A stretch of DNA of 37,001 nucleotides from Mycobacterium sp. (GTDB lineage: Bacteria > Actinomycetota > Actinomycetes > Mycobacteriales > Mycobacteriaceae): NCBI GenBank assembly GCA_025965555.1, contig JAOPWT010000276.1:1-37001 (forward strand), written 5' to 3'. The notes under the pieces were generated by a model that was not told where the DNA came from, ran no database searches, and saw nothing but the letters and a program-made list of their open reading frames with translations. A program made the position numbers and the translations under genes. Of the stretch, positions 9,483 to 18,439 are shown one piece after another. The number at the start of each line of letters is the position of its first letter. Positions within the stretch are counted from its first letter, which is position 1.

Positions 9483-9650
9483 GCCGCCCAGCCCACTGGA
9501 CACGATCGCGTCCACGTGCTCGAAGGACCACACGTTGAACATGCCGTACAGCCCCTCGGACGGGTCCCAGAAGTTCTTCGCCATCCCGTCCGGAGTCCGC
9601 GGGAACGAGCCAGGGGGATAGGCGTCGCCGCGTTCGAGCAGGCAAACCCT
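9483..9650 (-). pseudogene. Remnant of a GMC-type FAD oxidoreductase (cholesterol-oxidase-like)
   Basis: The reverse strand between the two LuxR genes encodes about 56 residues that strongly resemble an internal piece of actinobacterial GMC oxidoreductases: VCLLERGDAYPPGSFPRTPD, then a stretch with NFWDPSEGLYGMFNVW and DAIVSSGLGG. In complete enzymes this follows the N-terminal FAD-binding GxGxxG region and continues into the G-G-G-S-L-I-Y-A-N segment. Here neither flank is recognisable: the frame remains open on both sides but encodes unrelated residues. The rest of the 594-base gap (9433-10026) shows no other convincing gene. It looks like a fossil of an enzyme lost by deletion. Confidence 0.7.
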
Positions 9651-10026
9651 GCAGTCGGTGTCCTCGGGCACGGTGCCGGTCTGAAGCACCACGACCGCCG
9701 AGGCTAACTGCGGACCACGCCACGTAGGCGCACGAACAGGTGAAAACACGTAGTCCGCTACGCGTGACGGACGCCGCGCCCAGTTCATAGCCTCTTGGCA
9801 CGAGCACACCGGACTTCCGGCGGCCAGGAGGCGGCAATGCATCGAACGGCTTCGCCTGAGGAAGAACTCATCTCACCGACTCGCGCGGCGATTGATGACG
9901 GTCCACGCCTTCGATTCGTCTCCGCACCCCATCGTGGCGCCGACCGCTGACGTCGATGCACCGGCGTGCGGACTGCTCACCCCTTACCGCGTCATCACTG
10001 GCGTTCGGCGATCGAAAGGTGTGCCG

Positions 10027-12792
10027 ATGAACGGGACCAACGATGCCGAGCAGATCTCGTCCTTCCTGTCATCGGCGGCGCGCGGACCGGCGGCTCTGCT
10101 GATCGAAGGGGAGGTGGGAATCGGCAAGACCGCGGCCTGGCTCGCTGCTGCCGAGGAGGCGCGGCTGGGCGGATTCCGGGTTTTGTCGGCGCGGGCCAGT
10201 CGGGACGAGAGGGAATTCGCCTTCGGGATCGCCTCCGAACTGATCGCCGACGTCGAGGCCGACGTTCTCAGCTCGCTGCCCGAGACGCAGCGGATCGCCG
10301 CGGAGCGGAACCTACTGCAGGTGGCGGAACATCAGTCGACCGACGATCAGCGGGCGGTCGTCGCGGCGTTCACCGCGATCGTCAACAAGCTGGCCGATGC
10401 CTCACCCGTGCTCGTCGCCATCGACGACGTCCAATGGCTCGACGCCGCGAGTCGTGATCTTCTCGCCTTCGCTGCACGTCGACTGCGCGGCCGCGTCCGA
10501 CTGTTGCTCACCGAACGGACCACGCCAGACGGTGCCGCGTCCTGGCTGAAGCTCGACAGCCCGGACGCCCTGTCCCGGATGCGGATCCGTCCGATGGAAC
10601 CGAGCCGACTGCAACGGATGATCACCGACCGCGTCGGGCGGTCGTTTTCGCGGCCGACGATGATGCGCATCGCCGAGGTGTCCGGCGGCAATCCCTTCTA
10701 CGCCTTGGAACTCGCACGTTCGCTTCTGAGCAATCCGACGCCCGCCGCGACAGCTGCCCTGCCGCCTGCGCTCGCCGAGATCATGCGGGTGCGAGTCGGT
10801 CGGTTCGACGACGAGGTCAGGCGTGTTCTGCTCGCTGCGGCGTGCATCAGCGATCCGACGGTCGACGTGATGGCGACGATGACGTCCACCACGGTCGACC
10901 GCCTCGTCCACCTGTTGGAGGAACCCGAGAGGCACGGGGTGATCACGATCGAGGGAAATCGAGTCCGGTTCACCCACCCCGTGCTGGCCTACGGCGTCTA
11001 CAGTCAGGCGCTGCCCGCGCAGCGTCGTCGCATGCACCGGATCCTGGCCGATCTCGAGTCCGCTCCGGAGCAGCGGGCACGACACATGGCGCTGGCCGTC
11101 GTGAGCGCAGACCCCGAAACCCTGACTGCCCTCGACGTCGCGGCGGCGGTCGTCAACGTCGATGGCGCCCCGGCCGCGGCGGCCGAACTGGTCGAGTTGG
11201 CCATCGGTCTCGGCGGGGATACCACCGCACGGCGACTCGAGGCTGCGCGGCACCACCTCAGGGCGGGGGACCTCGAGCGGGCCCGAGGCCTGGCGGAATC
11301 CGCCGCCGCTGGCCTTGCCGCCGGAGAGCAACGGGCCGCCGCACGGATGCTGGTTGCCTCAACTCTGATGTGCCACGGCGACTTTGGCGCGGCAGCCGAG
11401 ATGTTTGCGCAAGCGACGACCGATGTCCCCAGGCAACCGGCACTGTTGGTACGAGCCCACCTGTGCTTGGCGATGGCTCAGTTGTCACTCGGGAACGCCG
11501 ACGCCGCGCACCGACACTCCGTGCAGGCGATGACGCACGCCGAGCGACTGAAGGATCCGCATCTCATCAGCCAGTCGCTGGCGATGCACGTCACGCTGCT
11601 GTGCCGCCGGGGCCTTGCGCTGGATCTGAAGACGCTCGACCGCGCCGCGAACCTCGAAGACCTCGACGAGGACGCACCGGCACCCTTCAGCGCCCATGTG
11701 GTCAACGCGCTCGTCCTGGCGTGGACGGGACGCCTCGCCGAGGCGAAGCCGAAACTGGCCGCCATCGTGGCGCGAAGGGCTTCGCGGGGTGCCGACTGCG
11801 ACTTGCCGTGGCTGCAGTTCCACGCCGCGATCGTCGACGTCGGCCTGGGTCGCTACGACGATGCCGCGCGCACGGCGGAGGACATGCTGCTGCGGGCAGA
11901 ACAGATCGGAGGCAACCACTTCCGGATCTTGGCGGCGGTGCCCGCTGCGCTGGCGGCTGCCTACGCGGGCCGAGAGCAGGACGCGCGCAAGGCGGTCGAG
12001 AGCGCGCTCGCGGACACTTCAGCTCCCGACGGGCAGTGGACGACACCGTGGCCGACGATGGCACTCGGCTTCCTGGAGGTTTCACTCGGCAACCATGCCG
12101 AGGCGCTGAACGTCCTGCAGCCGTTGCTTTCTCGGTGGCGTCGGGCCGTTGACGTCGACATTGCCACGTTCTACTTCATTCCCGATGCCGTGGAGGCGAT
12201 GATCGCGATGAACACCCTCGATCCGGCGGAGGAACTGACGACGTCGTTGGAGCACATTGGTTCACGACTGAATCATCCGTGGATGTCGGCGGACGGAGCC
12301 CGCTGCCGAAGCATGCTGCTGGCTGCCATGGGGGATCTCGACGGTGCGGAGCGTGCGGCACTACGTGCCATGGCAGAACACGGCAAGATTCCTGCGCCAT
12401 TCGAACGGGCCCGCACTCAGCTCGTCCTTGGAGGGCTGCAACGGCGTCTGCGCCGTCGGCAGGCCGCGCGCACGACCCTCGAGGCTGCGTTGGCGACCTT
12501 CCAGAGTCTCGGCGCGCCGATCTGGGCGGCCAGGGCCGAAGCGGAGTTGGAGCGCATCAACCTGCTGCGGGGTCACGAGTCCGAGCTGACGCCTGCCGAG
12601 CAGCGCGTCGTAGAACTGGCCGCCACCGGAATGACCAACAAGGACATCGCCGCGGCGCTCTTCATCAGTCCGAAGACGGTCGAATCGAACCTCGGCCGGG
12701 TGTACCGAAAACTGGGTATCCGCACACGGTTCGAGTTGGGGCGCCGGTTGAACGCCGACACCCGGGACTCGACAACCGACGGAGAGGGCTGA
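10027..12792 (+). CDS. Large ATPase LuxR-family transcriptional regulator (LAL type)
   Basis: The 921-residue protein has the LAL architecture. Walker A GEVGIGKT is at residues 28-35, a Walker B-like LVAIDDVQWLD lies about 110 residues later, a long Ala-rich helical repeat region fills the middle, and a C-terminal LuxR helix-turn-helix starts near residue 854 (LTPAEQRVVELAATGMTNKD). The ATG at 10027 is chosen because GAAAGG lies seven bases upstream; a longer frame from 9892 adds 45 unlikely residues. It is one base ahead of the small gene at 12794, so the two are translated together. It differs clearly in sequence from the LuxR protein at 6805 and is not a recent duplicate. Confidence 0.93.
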   Translation: MNGTNDAEQISSFLSSAARGPAALLIEGEVGIGKTAAWLAAAEEARLGGFRVLSARASRDEREFAFGIASELIADVEADVLSSLPETQRIAAERNLLQVAEHQSTDDQRAVVAAFTAIVNKLADASPVLVAIDDVQWLDAASRDLLAFAARRLRGRVRLLLTERTTPDGAASWLKLDSPDALSRMRIRPMEPSRLQRMITDRVGRSFSRPTMMRIAEVSGGNPFYALELARSLLSNPTPAATAALPPALAEIMRVRVGRFDDEVRRVLLAAACISDPTVDVMATMTSTTVDRLVHLLEEPERHGVITIEGNRVRFTHPVLAYGVYSQALPAQRRRMHRILADLESAPEQRARHMALAVVSADPETLTALDVAAAVVNVDGAPAAAAELVELAIGLGGDTTARRLEAARHHLRAGDLERARGLAESAAAGLAAGEQRAAARMLVASTLMCHGDFGAAAEMFAQATTDVPRQPALLVRAHLCLAMAQLSLGNADAAHRHSVQAMTHAERLKDPHLISQSLAMHVTLLCRRGLALDLKTLDRAANLEDLDEDAPAPFSAHVVNALVLAWTGRLAEAKPKLAAIVARRASRGADCDLPWLQFHAAIVDVGLGRYDDAARTAEDMLLRAEQIGGNHFRILAAVPAALAAAYAGREQDARKAVESALADTSAPDGQWTTPWPTMALGFLEVSLGNHAEALNVLQPLLSRWRRAVDVDIATFYFIPDAVEAMIAMNTLDPAEELTTSLEHIGSRLNHPWMSADGARCRSMLLAAMGDLDGAERAALRAMAEHGKIPAPFERARTQLVLGGLQRRLRRRQAARTTLEAALATFQSLGAPIWAARAEAELERINLLRGHESELTPAEQRVVELAATGMTNKDIAAALFISPKTVESNLGRVYRKLGIRTRFELGRRLNADTRDSTTDGEG

Positions 12793-12793
12793 C

Positions 12794-13078
12794 GTGGCCT
12801 GTTTCCTTGCCGAGTGGTACCGGACGGAGCTCACCGAGAACGCCATCAGTAGCTTCGCGTCGCTGTTGGAGTCCACCGCCGAGGCGATGTCGATCGAAGC
12901 GGCACCGGTACGGCTGCTCGTCACACTGTCGGTGCCCGCTGACGACGCGCTCTACGGCGTGTTCGAGGCCGAGACGTCGGAGAGCATTCTGCGAACCTGC
13001 ACACGCGTGGGGGCGCTCCCGCATCGGCTCACGCCACAGGTCCAGACGTGGATCGCCAACGGCCTGCGGCGGTCATGA
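12794..13078 (+). CDS. Small conserved-type protein of unknown function (DUF4242-like appearance)
   Basis: A 94-residue protein beginning with GTG one base after the LuxR stop, with GGAGAGGG inside the end of the LuxR gene as its ribosome site. It opens with ACFLAEWYRTELTE and contains a beta-strand-like segment VRLLVTLSVPADDALYGVFEAE, followed by an Ala/Thr helix. This ferredoxin-like alternation recalls small DUF4242-type proteins, but I cannot assign it with certainty. Tight coupling to the regulator suggests a related function, for example ligand sensing. No signal peptide or membrane segment is present. Confidence 0.75.
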   Translation: MACFLAEWYRTELTENAISSFASLLESTAEAMSIEAAPVRLLVTLSVPADDALYGVFEAETSESILRTCTRVGALPHRLTPQVQTWIANGLRRS

Positions 13079-13103
13079 CCCGTGGTCCGACGAAGGTGAG
13101 TGA

Positions 13104-13427
13104 CTACTCCTGCTCGTAGCCGGGATGGGAGACGGCGAGCCGGTGCAGAACGAGTTCGCGCAGTGCCGAGGTGATTTCGGCGCCGCGGTCGTCGAGGTCG
13201 CCGGCACGGATCGCCGCGGCCAGCGCCCGCTCGTCGTCGAAACCAAGTAGATCCGGCGCAGCCGTGTCGTCGAGCAATTCCCGCTCGATGGTGCGCAATA
13301 CGTTGGCGGCGACACGGGCATGGAAGTTGACCGCTCCCGTCGTACCGTCCCTGACGTCGGTTTCCAGGAACTCCGCGACGGCCGCGACGAGTTCGGCCGC
13401 CGTCGGTCTGCCGTACGGGCCGGTCAC
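13104..13427 (-). CDS. DUF6285 protein, LvaB-like partner of acyl-CoA kinase
   Basis: The 107-residue acidic helical protein opens with YGRPTAAELVAAVAEFLETD and contains FHARVAANVLRTIERELL, both typical of DUF6285. As I recall, this family includes LvaB, the small protein that Pseudomonas LvaA needs in order to phosphorylate 4-hydroxyacyl-CoA. It is the last gene of the catabolic operon. Its GTG start at 13427 overlaps the stop of the APH-type kinase gene as GTGA, which fits a two-protein complex made in fixed ratio. It is convergent with the small gene at 12794, with only about 25 bases between them. Confidence 0.85.
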   Translation of the reverse strand: MTGPYGRPTAAELVAAVAEFLETDVRDGTTGAVNFHARVAANVLRTIERELLDDTAAPDLLGFDDERALAAAIRAGDLDDRGAEITSALRELVLHRLAVSHPGYEQE

Positions 13428-14395
13428 GAGGCGTCCTCCAACAGGGTGAGCAGATCGAACTCGGTCTCACAGACCCGACGCCCGATCGCGGCCAGTTCGA
13501 CTGATCGCGTCTGCCCAGACAGGTGTCGTTCGGCCTGGTACCGGCAGATCACCCCCCACCTCAGAGTCGACAGCACCAGCCACCATCGCATGGCGGCGCG
13601 ATCAAGCGTCGTGCCCGAGGTCTCTTCGTAGGCACGCAGAAAGTCCTCGATGCTGCCCAGGCCGCCCGCCCCGAGCGACCGCGGCGCCCCGAAGCGCCAT
13701 GCCCTGATGCAGAACCACGCCAGATCCTCGTACACCTCGCCGGTGTGGGTCAGTTCCCAGTCCAGCACCGCGGCCAACCGGGCCGGATGTTCGCCGGTGT
13801 CGACGATGAGGTTGCCCATGCGGAAGTCGCCGTGCACCAACACGTTTGACGACGCCGGTGGTCGATGCGCGGCGAGCCACCGGAACGCCCACTCGAACGG
13901 CGCCGTGGTGTCACCCATCTCGTCGAGTCGGGCGTGCCATTCGTCGAGCTGGTCGGGCGCCTTGAGTCCGATGCCCGTCGGGTCGGCCCGATGGATCGCC
14001 GCGAGCGCGCGAGCGCACTGCCGGACCAGGTCGGCGCGTGAGTCGTCGTCCAGGGCCCGTTGGATTCGGCGCACGATGGTCTCACCGCCGATGAAGTCGC
14101 AGACCAGGAACGGATTGCCCAGTGCGGTGGATGCATTGTCGGCGACCAGCACGTGCGGCACCGGTGCGCCCTGCGCGGCCGCCCGCCCCGACGCTGCGGC
14201 CTCCAACTCCATTCCCGCATGTATCTCGTCCGGCGGACCGATGCGCAGGATCAGCTCCCGCGTGCCTGCGTCGGTGACCGCCTCGAACGCCCACGTCGCG
14301 CGGCTCGCACCACCCGTCAGGACACGGAGCTGTTCGACGTGCACCGCGCCAAGCGACCGTTCGAGGACGCGCGCGAGCGCGGCAGCGTCGATCAC
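13424..14395 (-). CDS. APH-fold phosphotransferase, LvaA/ACAD11-kinase-like
   Basis: A 323-residue kinase of the aminoglycoside-phosphotransferase fold. The catalytic Brenner motif HGDFRMGNLIVD and the metal-binding DWEL about 20 residues later are intact. An N-terminal lobe with LTGGASRATWAFEA forms the ATP cleft. In this neighbourhood the likely substrate is a hydroxyacyl-CoA rather than an antibiotic: LvaA of Pseudomonas and the kinase part of animal ACAD11 phosphorylate 4-hydroxyacyl-CoA so that an acyl-CoA dehydrogenase can move the oxygen to C3. The GTG start at 14395 overlaps the dehydrogenase stop as GTGA; a much longer open frame upstream is a shadow of the dehydrogenase gene. Confidence 0.88.
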   Translation of the reverse strand: MIDAAALARVLERSLGAVHVEQLRVLTGGASRATWAFEAVTDAGTRELILRIGPPDEIHAGMELEAAASGRAAAQGAPVPHVLVADNASTALGNPFLVCDFIGGETIVRRIQRALDDDSRADLVRQCARALAAIHRADPTGIGLKAPDQLDEWHARLDEMGDTTAPFEWAFRWLAAHRPPASSNVLVHGDFRMGNLIVDTGEHPARLAAVLDWELTHTGEVYEDLAWFCIRAWRFGAPRSLGAGGLGSIEDFLRAYEETSGTTLDRAAMRWWLVLSTLRWGVICRYQAERHLSGQTRSVELAAIGRRVCETEFDLLTLLEDAS

Positions 14396-15636
14396 CTGTT
14401 GGACCGACCGAACTTGAACATCCTCTGCGCCACCCGCCGGATCTGAATCTCCTCGGCCCCCTCGGTGATCCGGTAGCGGCGGTGGTGCCGGTAGATGTGT
14501 TCGAACGGTTCGTGACGGCTGTATCCGAGGCCGCCGTGGATCTGCATCGCCCGGTCGGCGGCCTCGCACACCAGTCGGTTGGCACGATAGTTGGCCATCG
14601 ACACCTTGTCCGACACCTCCATGTGGTGATTGCGGTCCAGATGCCAGGCGGCGTAGTAGACCAGCAGCCGCACCATCTGCGCCTCGGTCTGCAGTTCCAC
14701 CAGCGGCCACTGCACGGCCTGATTCACCGACAGAGGCTTGCCGAACACCACGCGTTCGGAGGCGTAATCCGCGGCCCTGTCGATGCAGTACTGGGCGGCT
14801 CCGAGGCTGCTGGCCGCCTGCCGAATCCTGTTCTCGTGCAGAAAGGTCTGGCCCACCTCCAGGCCGTGATCCACCTCGCCGAGCACCGCGTCGGCGGGCA
14901 CGCGGACGTTCTTCAGTTCCACCTCGCCGTGGTCGGTGGGCATGTTGAACGTCCACCAGTAGAACGGCACGCTGAAGCCAGGACTGTCGCACGGCACCAG
15001 GAACGCCGTGATCCCGGTGGCCTGGCCCGGCTTGCCGGACGTGCGGGCGAAGACGAGGTCGTGGGAGGCGCGGTGCACCCCCGTGTTCCATCGTTTGGTT
15101 CCGTTGATCACCCAGCCGTCACCGTCGGCCACGGCACTGGTCTCCAGCCAGGTGGCGTCGGAGCCATGGTCGGGTTCGGAGAGCCCGAACGCCATCGAGC
15201 GCTCACCGGTGAGCAGAGCCTCGACCCACTCCCTCTTCTGCTGATCGGTGCCGAACCGGTCCATCATGATGACCTGGGGGAAGTTGCCGACGATCGACGA
15301 CTCATCCTGCAGGTCGTTGTGCAGCCCGAGACCCTTGTGCGCCAGGTGTTCCCGGATCACCGCCATGTCGAGGTTGGTGCCGTCGCGCCCACCGAACCGG
15401 GACGGCAGGCCGAATCGCAGCCACCCCGCCGCGTCGGCCCTGCGGCGCATCTCGTCGAGCAGATCCTCCCAGGCCCGCTGCGGAATGCCGCCGTTGTCCC
15501 AATCCGTGCGGGCGTACTCGCGACGCTGGTCGAAGTACTGCATGTGTTCGGCTTCCAGCGGCTTGATCTCGGTCTCGATGAAGGCGTCCATCTCAGCCAG
15601 CAGGCCCGGAAGGTGTTCGGGCAGTGCGAAATCCAC
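14392..15636 (-). CDS. Acyl-CoA dehydrogenase, LvaC/ACAD11-like
   Basis: A 414-residue FAD-dependent acyl-CoA dehydrogenase. The FAD/substrate segment MAFGLSEPDHGSDATWLET is typical, as are the C-terminal IHGGLGYSRHEPFEHIYRHH and ITEGAEEIQIRRVAQ; the Glu in ITEGAEE region may be the catalytic base or lie near it. The R-rich ending resembles the ACAD11/LvaC group, which acts on 4-phosphoacyl-CoA and yields 3-hydroxyacyl-CoA. GTG at 15636 is preferred because AAAGGA lies six bases upstream; an ATG at 15660 would add eight residues. It starts about 30 bases after the TetR gene and overlaps the kinase gene. Confidence 0.88.
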   Translation of the reverse strand: MDFALPEHLPGLLAEMDAFIETEIKPLEAEHMQYFDQRREYARTDWDNGGIPQRAWEDLLDEMRRRADAAGWLRFGLPSRFGGRDGTNLDMAVIREHLAHKGLGLHNDLQDESSIVGNFPQVIMMDRFGTDQQKREWVEALLTGERSMAFGLSEPDHGSDATWLETSAVADGDGWVINGTKRWNTGVHRASHDLVFARTSGKPGQATGITAFLVPCDSPGFSVPFYWWTFNMPTDHGEVELKNVRVPADAVLGEVDHGLEVGQTFLHENRIRQAASSLGAAQYCIDRAADYASERVVFGKPLSVNQAVQWPLVELQTEAQMVRLLVYYAAWHLDRNHHMEVSDKVSMANYRANRLVCEAADRAMQIHGGLGYSRHEPFEHIYRHHRRYRITEGAEEIQIRRVAQRMFKFGRSNR

Positions 15637-15663
15637 GCTGATTCCTTTCTGATGGTCCAACTG

Positions 15664-16281
15664 TCAAAAGCCGTACAGCGTCTTCTTCCAGATCGTCGAC
15701 AGGGTGTGCACCGCGTTCTCGTCGGTGCTCGCCACCCCCAGCATGCCGGTGTCCTCGCGAAGGTAGACCGTGGTGAATCGCTCGAACAACAACGAGATCG
15801 CCAGTGCGGTGTGCTCGGGGTCGAGGTCGACGCCGTAGCCCTGGTCCTGAGCGCGCAGCACCGACGCCCGCACGATGTCGATGCCGAAGCGCCGGAACTC
15901 ATTCTGCAGGGCGGCGAACCGCGGCTGCACCGCGGCGAGCTGATCGACCGCGACCATGATGCCGATGTTCTGCTTGAACATGTTCCAGTAGCCCGTCACG
16001 GCCGAGACGAAGAACTCGGTGTCCTCGGGTGACTCCGGTAGGTGCACCTGCGGGCCGAGAGGAGCGACCACGTCGCGCAGGAACGACTCGGCCAGTACGG
16101 CGAGCAGGTCTTCCTTGTCGGTGTAGTAGCGGTAGAACGCGGCCGGGGACTTGCCGGCCGCCGACGTGATCTCGGTCAGTGTCGTGCCGTGGAAGCCGCG
16201 CTCGGCGAACAACTTCCGTGCGGCGAGTTCGATGGCCTCACGGGTCTGGCGGCCCTTCGCGGTGAGTGACTCTGCAGGCAT
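15664..16281 (-). CDS. TetR-family regulator of the catabolic operon
   Basis: A 205-residue repressor. The N-terminal helix-turn-helix spans roughly residues 12-60: ARKLFAERGFHGTTLTEITS followed by AAGKSPAAFYRYYTDKEDLL, the classic TetR core. The C-terminal ligand domain is helical and variable. It lies inside the operon, eight bases after the HMG-CoA-lyase-like gene and just before the dehydrogenase gene, so it probably controls its own transcription. The imperfect palindrome at 20877-20894 upstream of the first gene is the best candidate operator. The ligand is presumably an acyl-CoA intermediate, which is inference. Confidence 0.92.
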   Translation of the reverse strand: MPAESLTAKGRQTREAIELAARKLFAERGFHGTTLTEITSAAGKSPAAFYRYYTDKEDLLAVLAESFLRDVVAPLGPQVHLPESPEDTEFFVSAVTGYWNMFKQNIGIMVAVDQLAAVQPRFAALQNEFRRFGIDIVRASVLRAQDQGYGVDLDPEHTALAISLLFERFTTVYLREDTGMLGVASTDENAVHTLSTIWKKTLYGF

Positions 16282-16289
16282 GGTCGCGT

Positions 16290-17201
16290 TCAGCCCAGGA
16301 TGCGATCGCCGGCGCGCAACAGCGCACTCGGTAGGTCGTGGCCGACGGCCTTGCGCGCGACGTCCGCCGCATGGATCGCTGCCTGCAGGTTGACGTCGAC
16401 GGCGATGTCGCTGTCGCGCAACAGGTAGACGAGGTCCTCAGTGGCGATGTTGCCGCTCGCACCCGGCGCGAACGGGCAGCCGCCGAGCCCACCGGCCGAC
16501 GAGTCAAGCCGTCTGATTCCCGCGGCCACGGCGGCGTAGGCGCTGGCCAGCCCGGCACCTCGCGTGTTGTGAAAGTGGGCACCGAGTGGCAGGTCGCCGA
16601 TGATCGGGGCAAGGAGCTCGATCAGAGCGGTCACCCGGCGCGGTGTGGTGGTGCCGATGGTGTCGGCGATGGCCACCCGGTCGGCGCCGACCTCGACGGC
16701 CGCCGTGGCGATGTCCAGCACCCGCCTTGGATCCGTCGGTCCGTCGAAGGGGCAGTCCCACGCGGTTGCGATGATGACCTCTATCGTCGCGTCGTTCTCG
16801 TGCGCGATGCGGGCGATGTCGGCGATCAGGTCCGTGGACTCGGCGCTCGACCGTCCGACGTTGGCGTGGCTGTGCGCGTCGGCGGCCGACACCACGTACT
16901 CGATCGAGTCCATTCCGGCGGCGATGGCCCGGCCCGCGCCACCAGGTCCGGCGACCAGCGCGGAGAACTCGACTCCGTGCGATTGCCGGAGCCGGGGCAG
17001 CTCGGCCGCCAGGGCCGCGGCGTCGGCGAGCGCGGGCACCTTCGACGGCGATACGAAGGCGGTCGCCTCGATCTCGCGGACACCGGTGGCGACGACGGCC
17101 TCCAGCAGCTCGATCTTGGCGGACAACGGGATCGGAGCCTCGATCTGCAACCCGTCGCGCAAGCAGACCTCGCGGATGGTGACGTGTTCGCGGGGGGTCA
17201 C
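16290..17201 (-). CDS. Hydroxymethylglutaryl-CoA lyase family protein
   Basis: A 303-residue TIM-barrel lyase of the HMG-CoA lyase group, which splits 3-hydroxyacyl-CoA by retro-Claisen cleavage to acetyl-CoA and a carbonyl product. The N-terminal VCLRDGLQIE carries the metal-binding D16. AHFHNTRG has H209 and H211, and GLGGCPFAPGASGNIATEDL is the family signature with catalytic C242 and N251. The GTG start at 17201 overlaps the CoA-transferase stop as GTGA; the longer upstream frame lies inside that gene. The true substrate may differ from HMG-CoA, given the dioxygenase and LvaABC-like neighbours. Confidence 0.92.
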   Translation of the reverse strand: MTPREHVTIREVCLRDGLQIEAPIPLSAKIELLEAVVATGVREIEATAFVSPSKVPALADAAALAAELPRLRQSHGVEFSALVAGPGGAGRAIAAGMDSIEYVVSAADAHSHANVGRSSAESTDLIADIARIAHENDATIEVIIATAWDCPFDGPTDPRRVLDIATAAVEVGADRVAIADTIGTTTPRRVTALIELLAPIIGDLPLGAHFHNTRGAGLASAYAAVAAGIRRLDSSAGGLGGCPFAPGASGNIATEDLVYLLRDSDIAVDVNLQAAIHAADVARKAVGHDLPSALLRAGDRILG

Positions 17202-18439
17202 AGCACGCCCTCCGCCCGCAGCGCCTCGAGTTCGGTTGCCGATCTGCCCAGTAGTTCGCCGTACACCTCGTCGTTGTGCTGACCCGGTTCCAGTGAGCCG
17301 CCGTTGCGGATGGTGCCAGGGGTCTCCGACAGCACCGGCACCACTCCGGGCCCCTTGACGTTGCGACCGATGCGCTCGTCGTAGTGGTCGGCGATCATGC
17401 CCCTGGCCACCAGCTGCGGATCGGTGATGACCTCGGCGACGGTGTTGATGGGCCCGCTGATGACGCCGGCAGCGCCCAGCGTGGCGATGATGTCGGCGGG
17501 GTGTCGTTCTGCCGCCCACGCGCCGATGATCTTGTCGATCTCGTCCTGATTCCGTCCGCGGGCAACGTGATTGACGAAGCGGTCGTCAGTCGCGAGCTCC
17601 GGCTGACCCATTGCGCCGCAGAGGCGGCGGAAGACGGTGTCCTGGTTGGCCGCGATCACCACCCAGCTGCCGTCGGCGGTCGGGTAGATGTTGGACGGGG
17701 CGATGCCATCGAGCCGGGTGCCCGACGGTCCACGCACCACGCCGCCGACGTCGTAATCGGGGATGGTCGATTCCTGCACCGCCAGACAGGCTTCGGTGAG
17801 CGCGGCGTCGACGATCTGGCCCTCGCCGGTCACCGTGCGGCGGTACAGCGCGGCGAGTGCGCCCTGCGCGGCGAACATGCCCGCCAGACTGTCGCCCAGT
17901 GACAGCGCCAACCGTGGGGGAGGGCCCCCCGGGAAACCGTTCATGTGTCGCAGCCCGCTGGCGGCCTCGGCCACCGAGGCGTAACCGGCCTTGTGTGCCT
18001 CCGGCCCGGTCTGCCCGTAGCCGGACACCCGGACCAGGATGATGCCCCGATTGCGTTCGCGCAGAACGTCATAGCCCAGATTCCACTTCTCCAGGGTGCC
18101 GGGGCGAAAGTTCTCCACGATGATGTCGGAGCGTTCGACGAGGTCGAGGAAGAGTTCCCGCCCCTTGGCCTCGCGCAGGTTGAGGGTGGCGGCCTTCTTG
18201 TTGCGGGCGTGGATCGTCCAGAAGAAGTGGTGGCCGTCGAGTTCGGCCTGCCCCCAGGTGCGCAGCGGGTCGGGGGCGCCCGGCGGTTCGATCTTGATGA
18301 CCTCGGCGCCCATGTCGCCGAGCAGTCGCCCGGCGAACGGCCCCGAGATCAGCGTGCCGACCTCGATCACGCGGATGCCGTCGAGCGGGCCGGTCACTGT
18401 CACACCCCCCGGGTCGGTGCCCTCCTGCCCACCGGTCAC
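17198..18439 (-). CDS. Class III (CaiB/BaiF) CoA-transferase
   Basis: The 413-residue protein belongs to the formyl-CoA transferase fold, which moves CoA between carboxylic acids through an aspartyl anhydride. The opening PLDGIRVIEVGTLISGPFAG and GDMGAEVIKIEPPGAPDPLR are characteristic. D183 in ALSLGDSLAGMFA is the catalytic Asp. The GTG at 18439 overlaps the hydrolase stop as GTGA; GTG codons at 18403 or 18397, nearer the conserved core and behind a G-rich run, are alternatives. It would activate an acid made by the dioxygenase/hydrolase steps for the CoA-dependent steps that follow. Confidence 0.9.
   Translation of the reverse strand: MTGGQEGTDPGGVTVTGPLDGIRVIEVGTLISGPFAGRLLGDMGAEVIKIEPPGAPDPLRTWGQAELDGHHFFWTIHARNKKAATLNLREAKGRELFLDLVERSDIIVENFRPGTLEKWNLGYDVLRERNRGIILVRVSGYGQTGPEAHKAGYASVAEAASGLRHMNGFPGGPPPRLALSLGDSLAGMFAAQGALAALYRRTVTGEGQIVDAALTEACLAVQESTIPDYDVGGVVRGPSGTRLDGIAPSNIYPTADGSWVVIAANQDTVFRRLCGAMGQPELATDDRFVNHVARGRNQDEIDKIIGAWAAERHPADIIATLGAAGVISGPINTVAEVITDPQLVARGMIADHYDERIGRNVKGPGVVPVLSETPGTIRNGGSLEPGQHNDEVYGELLGRSATELEALRAEGVL

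Noticed and set aside
10842-12152. Open frame of 436 codons inside the second LuxR gene
   Set aside because: Its translation is dominated by Arg, Gly and Pro, as expected from a shifted frame of the LuxR gene.
13424-14395. An aminoglycoside-resistance gene
   Set aside because: The APH fold alone does not imply resistance. The overlap with an acyl-CoA dehydrogenase and a DUF6285 gene points to acyl-CoA metabolism.
13424-15091. A single 555-residue fusion of kinase with an N-terminal extension
   Set aside because: The first 230 residues are a shifted reading of the dehydrogenase gene. The kinase begins at the GTG that overlaps the dehydrogenase stop.
14482-16032. Plus-strand open frame of 516 codons
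   Set aside because: It lies antisense to the acyl-CoA dehydrogenase and TetR genes, both with full family motifs. Long antisense frames are expected in GC-rich DNA, and its translation has no recognisable motif.
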